Assembly (NCBI GenBank): GCA_004151065.3 | Contig: NWUY0300014035.1 | Coordinates: 17,840 to 30,108, forward strand | Direction: 5' to 3' | Source: Larix sibirica | Lineage: Eukaryota; Streptophyta; Pinopsida; Pinales; Pinaceae | DNA: 12,269 nt | Part shown: positions 7,686-12,269 of the stretch, one piece after another | Position numbering within the stretch: the stretch's first letter is position 1 | Layout: every line of letters starts with the position of its first letter | Notes under the pieces: generated by a model | Database searches by the model: none | Told to the model about the DNA's origin: nothing | The model's input: only the letters and a program-made list of their open reading frames with translations | Made by a program: the position numbers and the translations under genes

Positions 7686-8468
7686 TTATAGAAAAGAAGC
7701 ATGCTGATAGCCTCTTATGATTGAATTTTGATTTTCAGCAATGTACCATTTACCTTCATGCATCAAATATCCATTCTTTGCCTGCTCGTCTGCCAAATAG
7801 TTTCTTTCTCGATATTTATGCTTGATGCTTACCTTATCTATCAAGACTGAGAGTCTTTTTGTTTCTTCCAACAAAGGTTCCAAACAAACATTATGAATCC
7901 TGTTTTTCCCAATTAACCATGTTACCATGATCAAAGAATCCCCAAAGATCTAGATAGATGTTATATTTTTCTCCACTGCCAACCAAAGCAAAAGTCTAAG
8001 AGCATACAATTCTGCATAATTGTTTGACCCACTTCCAAGTCCAACTTTAAAGCTCAAAGAGCACTGATCATTGAAAAAAATAACACCCCCCGCACCACAA
8101 ACCTTTGGATTCCCCTAGGCTACTCCATCAAAATATGCCCATGGATACTTCCTGTCAATTTCTTCCTTGACCACCTGTCTGATCTGAATCTGCACCTTAT
8201 CCTGTGGAAAGTAGTTGAGGATGCTTATACTCTGGATAGCACACTGAAAAGGAAAAATGACCTTGTCTTCAAAAAAATTTGCGTTGCGTGCAAGCCAAAT
8301 TCCCCAAGCTATTATAAGAGGAAGAGATCTAAAGTCCTCTAAAGATTCATTTAAATTCCAAAATTTTAAACAAACTTCCACAGTATCCCCTTTCCAAATA
8401 TTTGAAAGTTTTAGTTTTGTTTCAATTTCTTTCCAAACTGTTTTTGTAAAATCACATTCACATACCAA
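7686..8468 (-). pseudogene. LINE ORF2 C-terminal RNase H domain
   Basis: The frame reads PLIIAWGIWLARNANFFED, then WAYFDGVA, GNPKVCGAGGVIFFND, NNYAELYALRLLLW, IFGDS and RNYLADEQAKNG. The four acidic positions of RNase H (D in YFDG, E in AELYAL, D in GDS, D in LADE) are all present. The type resembles the plant RVT_3 RNase H found after plant L1 RTs. It would remove the RNA strand from the hybrid. Two TAG stops (8115-8117 and 7950-7952) interrupt it. The truncated downstream copy reads Gln at both, so these stops arose after the copies diverged. Confidence 0.88.
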
Positions 8469-9484
8469 ATGAAAATTTTATTCTTATGCATTCTTGCATA
8501 GATAGCATCTGCCCAGTCCCAATCTATTTTTCCTTTGTAAAACATCACAGGTAAGCACCTTATTTGACAGTAGGAACCACATAAAAATCTTTGTTTTCAT
8601 AGGACAATGATATCTCCAAATAGTCTTCCACCACTAGGAAGTATATGTATTCACCTTCTTAATTAGATGAATGTACCCACTTTTCAAAGTATAGTACCCC
8701 AGGGAAGAGATATTCCATAGTAAAACATCATTGTTTGCTTGAATCCTAGCATTTGTAGCTTTCATATTTGAGATAAGCTGATTTTAAAGTTCCTTGTTTG
8801 CTCCTTGAAAAACCACAGCTTCAACATTTAACCAACCTTGCCATCTGAAGGAAGAAATTCCATAATCTACAATATTATTTAAAGAGACAAAGCCAACTTC
8901 TCTAAGAATAGTTAGCATGTGATCTGGAAGTTTAAAGGAAAGATTACACCCAACACAAGGGTCTGCACCTAACCTGATAGAGCGGCCATTTCCCACTTTC
9001 CAAGTTAAACCAACTTGTATCAAGTCAAAAGATTGAATAATTGCTTTCCAACAAATAGACATTTTATTTATTTTTTGTTCGAGCTTCTAATCCATTGAAC
9101 AACTGAGATAGGTTTAACATATTTCTCCATAACTACTGAGACCCATAGACCTGAACCTGTAATCAACCTCCAACCATTTTTTGTTTCCGGATCTTTTGCA
9201 AAGAGGGTAGGAATCTTGAAACCCCATCCTCCAAATTTTTTTGGTAAAGCTAAAGCATGCCACTTGATCCAGGCCATAACCTGTTTTTCCACTAAAGATG
9301 ACCAACAAAATCTGTAACACAATTTCCTTATTTTTTCTAGAACACCTATAGGGATCCAGAAACACATCCAGTAAACAAGAATTGCTTCCAAAACTGCTTT
9401 AACCAAAGACAAACGCCCACCTTTTGAAAGCCATATGTGGCTCCAATTAGATATGTGAGCTTCACATTTTGAAACAAGCCAATC
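8469..9484 (-). pseudogene. LINE ORF2 thumb/connection and zinc-binding RVT region
   Basis: After the RT stop the same frame continues to RLSLVKAVLEAILVYWM, WIKWHALALPKKFGGWGFK and SGLWVSVVMEKY, ending near 9068. In the next frame VGLTWKVGNGRSIRLGADP (about 8990-9045) and the following blocks are typical of plant LINEs. A zinc-binding RVT-like stretch, WWKTIWRYHCPMKTKIFMWF, lies near 8570-8630. It runs into HLVCECDFTKTVWKE near 8430-8470, which carries the Cys pair. Several stops and frame changes lie between 8784 and 8468, the most damaged stretch of the ORF. Confidence 0.75.
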
Positions 9485-10815
9485 CTAATCCTTATTTGAG
9501 TAAGAACGAGGCTTTAATATGAAGCCAAGATACATTAATCCTTCCTCCAATTGGGATGTATTATAAGGAAAAAGATTTGTTATAAAATTCATCTCCCATA
9601 ATTCCATTTCGGTCGCCATGATTAAAGATTTTTCATGATTTATCTTCATTCTAGATGCCTGACAAAACGCATCGAGAATGGCATAAATTTTCTCCATGTC
9701 TCGGATCAATCCCTCAGAGAAGATAAGCACATCATCAACAAACAGGATATGGGTAAGACTCAAGACTCCACCGAAGGAAATGCCTTTAAAAGATCCCGAT
9801 AGTTTATCTTCAAGAATAGATCTTCCCAAGCCTTCAACACTTATGAGGAAAAGAAGCGGGGCTAAAGGACATCCTTGTCTGAGGCCTCTACTAGGTTTAA
9901 AGAACATTGAAGCAGAACCATTGATAAGAATGGAAAAAGACACATAAGGAAACCCATTATCCAGTTTATGAAAGGAACTTCAAATCCCATATGAGAGAGA
10001 ACAACTCTTAAATAAGTCCAACTTACCCGGTCATAGGCCTTAAAAAGGTCTAATTTCACTACCACAACTTTGAACTTCTTACTTTTAATAGTGTGCAGTC
10101 CTTCTTGAGCAACTCCTATAGCCTCCTGTATCTTCCTACCAGGAAGAAACCCAAACTGTTCTCTAGAGATATAGTCACTTAGAACTTTTTTTATTCTAGT
10201 GGAAATCACCTTTGCTATTATCTTGTAAATATAGTTACAAAGTGATATAGGTCTGAATTCCTCAAAATAGGATGGAGAGTTTGTTTTAGGAATTAGATCG
10301 ATAAAGGTCGAATTGAAAACAACTAGATTTTTTCCACATAATCTAGACTCTTCTATGAATTTTAGGAGAACATCAGCCAGGATATCAAAAATCCCTAAGA
10401 AAAATCCAACCGGGAGGCCATCCGGCCTAGGGATTTTTTCTTTCTTGAAAAGTCCAAGGATCTCTTTTAATTCTTCCAATGTTACTTCTTCCATCAGCAT
10501 CTTATTTTCTTCATCATTTACTATGGTAGGATATAACTGTGCAACCTCCATAATGTGTACCATCGACACATTTTGTTCAACTTTACAAAAAGAGTCGAAG
10601 TGGGAAATACCTGCACTAGCAATATCCTCAAATCCTTCAACAAGTTCCCCTTCATCTAATGATATTTTCCAAATAGAATTTACATTTTCCTTGTAATTTG
10701 CATAGTGATGAAAGAAATTTGAATTTTCGTCACCACTGGACAACCATAAAGATCTGCTTTTTGGTCTAACTTCCGCTTCTCTATCTAACAAAATATTCAT
10801 TTGGCTAGTTTCCAA
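9485..10815 (-). pseudogene. LINE ORF2 reverse transcriptase domain
   Basis: The region before the fingers reads LWLSSGDENSNFFHHYA. It is followed by KIPRPDGLPVGFF (usual K-S-P-G-P-D-G-x-P-x-x-F-F), FRPISLCNYIYKIIAKVIST, EQFGFLPGRKIQEAI, and KLDLFKAYDRVSW with the first catalytic Asp (about 10018-10053). A short loss and frame change at 9945-9970 separates this from SRGLRQGCPLAPLLFLISVE, then HILFVDDVLIF (about 9720-9745). The two Asp of the YADD box are kept, but the residues before them are F-V, not the usual F-A or Y-A. MKINHEKS and YLGFILKPR follow. The frame ends at TAG 9485-9487, where the relatives would read through into the thumb. Confidence 0.92.
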
Positions 10816-11133
10816 TTCTAGAATCTCAATATTTTTTTTCCTTGGAAATCAGTCCAAATCCAAAACCATTATAATGCTCTATCAAATCCTGTTCATTTTT
10901 CTTTAAATGATTGTCATCCTTTTCTTTCTTATCTAAAGACCACTTGATAGAAAAATATTTTTCCATTTTTAAATTCTTTGCAAACTGAATGGAAGAACGT
11001 TCCTGATCCAATTCACCTGTAGACTTCCATCCATTTTTTAGTAAATTGACAAAATCTTCATCTAAAAGCCAGTTAGCATTAAATTAAAAAGGACACTTAG
11101 GTTTTTTAAAACCTTCAATAAGCTCTAAGAAAA

Positions 11134-11814
11134 CTAGGCTATGATCAGAATCCCCCCAGATTCCACCCATTGTTTGAATCCGATCTGTTGTTCTAACAAA
11201 GTATCTAAGACAAGAATCATATCCAGTCTTTTACCTATTCTCGCATATCCTGGCCTCTTATTGGACCAAGAGGGCTTCAATTTGATAGGTTCAATATCGA
11301 TTAACCCTATTGTTTCCATTTTTCTCAGAAAATAATGAGAAAGACAGTCAGGTTGAGCAGTAGGACCCCACGCTTCTGATAGACCAAGCAAGAAATTTAG
11401 GTCCCCTCCCAAGATAAGGTTCTGTGATACAAAACATTCCTTTGATAGAAGGTTATCCCAAAACTTTATTCTATCAATATATGGCCCATAAATGTTTACA
11501 AAACAGTATTCATACTTTAAGGAATAAGAGTACAGAGTAACCCCTAAACCAGACTCGATTTCCCAAGTATTTCTGAACTGCATACAATTACTTCTCCATC
11601 CCACTATCAAACCCCCAGACTTTTCTTTTGCATCAATAAACTGAAACTACCAACTAGCTAACAAGGATTCCAAAACTAAAACTACCGGTCCACCCTCACA
11701 CATAATTTCTTGAAGAAAAACAACTTCAGGTTTGTAAACATCAATTAACCTTCTCAGTACTAGATTTTTGGCTAAGCTAGCTAACCCTCGACAATTTAAG
11801 GACATTATTAGCAT
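11134..11814 (-). pseudogene. LINE ORF2 endonuclease domain (APE-type)
   Basis: The frame opens MLIMSLNCRGLA, carrying the N-terminal Asn motif. The catalytic Glu motif VVFLQEI lies near 11710, SGGLIVGWRSN near 11600, GGDLNFLL near 11400 and IGKRLDMIL near 11230. The C-terminal SDH motif (DSDHSLVFLEL, about 11118-11152) is intact but shifted out of frame by a run of six G on the coding strand. One stop, TAG at 11647-11649, follows ASW. The domain makes the first-strand nick at the insertion site. All the main catalytic residues can still be read, so inactivation is by frame and stop, not by loss of the site. Confidence 0.85.
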
Positions 11815-11816
11815 TA
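11812..11816 (-). promoter_or_regulatory. TAATG stop/start overlap between ORF1 and ORF2
   Basis: On the minus strand the ORF1 stop TAA (11816-11814) shares its last A with the ATG (11814-11812) that opens MLIMSLNCRG. TAATG overlaps of this kind are known in some non-LTR elements, for example SART1, where ORF2 is made by termination-reinitiation. A second ATG three codons on (MSLNCRG) is an alternative start. Confidence 0.5.
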
Positions 11817-12269
11817 GAAAACCCCTTCCCGGGCTCTCGCTACTCCAAGCACCTGTTTAAAATGGGTTTTCCTTCCCTCATTGACTTCTCTCAAAGCTTT
11901 CTCCTGGGCCAAACTAAAATTTGACTTTCTTCCTCTACCTTTCAAAATAGCTCAATCTTTTGATAACCCCATAATCCCTAGATCAACCTTAACATGGCTA
12001 GTACCATAAGAATCAATGTTTGATCTAAGATTGTACCATGAGTTACAATTCAGGAGAGGAAGGAGACACGAGAATTGAGTCAAACCAGTACCCGAGGTAA
12101 AATTCCCAATACCATCCCGCAAAGACAAAGGCTCATTCCTGACTACATTTGACCCTGGAAGCAAATATTCATAAGGTGAAAATACAAGAGATTTTAAAGA
12201 AATAATTGCCTTACTCAGGTCCACTTCTTCAATGTCTGTGGGGAGGGTAACAATCATTCCTCCCAACCA
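11814..12269 (-). pseudogene. LINE ORF1 C-terminal part (runs off the window)
   Basis: One minus-strand frame runs from the right edge to the TAA at 11816-11814, with a single stop at 11954-11952. The last 45 codons are basic (KGRGRKSNFSLAQEKALREV, then HFKQVLGVARAREG), as in the C-terminal tail of plant LINE ORF1 proteins, which bind RNA. The RNA-binding core and the CCHC knuckle expected upstream lie outside the window. The upstream part (from 12266) shows no motif I can name, so the ORF1 call rests on position directly before ORF2, the shared frame to the overlap and the basic tail. Confidence 0.6.

Larger units (their letters stand above)
7686..11814 (-). pseudogene. LINE ORF2 polyprotein (EN-RT-RNase H), inactivated
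   Basis: The ATG at 11814-11812 overlaps the ORF1 stop. The span would encode roughly 1,375 codons, in line with L1-type ORF2 plus RNase H. ORF2 nicks target DNA and copies the RNA in place (target-primed reverse transcription). Breaks seen: TAG at 11647-11649, frame loss in a six-C run at 11152-11157, a stop after KCPF near 11085, a frame change in a T8 run at 10832-10839, a short loss near 9945-9970, TAG at 9485-9487, a frame change near 9065, stops and a frame change between 8784 and 8468, TAG at 8115-8117 and TAG at 7950-7952. Two of the breaks fall in homopolymer runs. Several of the stops read as Gln-to-TAG changes. Domains are listed separately. Confidence 0.9.
7479..12269 (-). mobile_element. 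L1-type LINE with RNase H, nearly complete, 5' end outside window
   Basis: Minus-strand order: ORF1 end, ORF2 (endonuclease, RT, zinc-binding/connection region, RNase H), 3' UTR (7685-7497) and a terminal hairpin. This is the layout of plant L1 LINEs that carry an extra RNase H; such elements with an archaea-like RNase H have been described. The coding capacity has decayed, with at least three frameshifts and several in-frame stops, so it is not autonomous. It extends past the right edge. A 5'-truncated relative lies just downstream of its 3' end. Confidence 0.9.

Noticed and set aside
9696-10696. Plus-strand frames across the LINE RT (9696-9947, 10313-10696)
   Set aside because: They are antisense to RT motifs that are unmistakable on the minus strand.
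1-12269. CRISPR array, tRNA, rRNA, prokaryotic operon or defence system
   Set aside because: No regularly spaced repeats, no cloverleaf with conserved T-loop and no rRNA-like stretch were seen. The coding content is entirely eukaryotic transposon and spliced-gene relics.

Overview
The window looks like gene-poor, AT-rich nuclear DNA of a seed plant. The evidence is plant-type GT-AG introns, a plant L1-type LINE whose ORF2 ends in an RNase H domain, and fragments of Ty3/gypsy elements. Nothing prokaryotic was seen: no operons, no Shine-Dalgarno-led genes, no CRISPR, no tRNA or rRNA. I found no intact host gene. The species cannot be named from this sequence.

Layout. Bases 196-1796 (+) hold a decayed SET-domain gene: a short Cys-rich exon (196-284), a T-rich intron (285-842), then a SET-like reading frame broken by stops and two frame changes. 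Bases about 2045-3896 (+) hold a second decayed multi-exon coding region. Its GT-AG introns still join in a consistent phase from about 2550 to 3666, and a good terminal exon lies at 3804-3896; its family is not recognised. The two may be parts of one gene. A 25-base exact repeat lies on either side of this block (496-520 and 4037-4061). Bases 4179-4740 hold two opposed Ty3/gypsy fragments: the start of reverse transcriptase on the minus strand, abutting an integrase-core fragment on the plus strand. Bases 4741-6500 are mostly unassigned. They include an LTR-like TATA/AATAAA/possible primer-binding arrangement near 5554-5700 and one unrecognised minus-strand ORF (6048-6407).

The right half is LINE. 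A long minus-strand element runs from about 7479 to the right edge and beyond. In its own 5'->3' order it carries the end of ORF1 (12266-11814), an overlapping TAATG stop/start, then ORF2 with APE-type endonuclease, reverse transcriptase, a zinc-binding/connection region and RNase H (11814-7686), and a 3' UTR of roughly 200 bases. ORF2 is dead, with several in-frame stops and frameshifts. A second, 5'-truncated copy of the same family (6574-7410, minus) lies directly downstream with the same orientation. Both copies end at a small inverted-repeat hairpin. The homology boundary of the truncated copy coincides with the only ambiguous base in the window (N at 7411), so that junction may be an assembly artefact.

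No working pathway is encoded here. The window records successive insertion and decay. The most informative points are the splice-coherent but stop-ridden SET/unknown gene block, and the LINE's ORF1-ORF2 overlap and 3' terminal hairpin.
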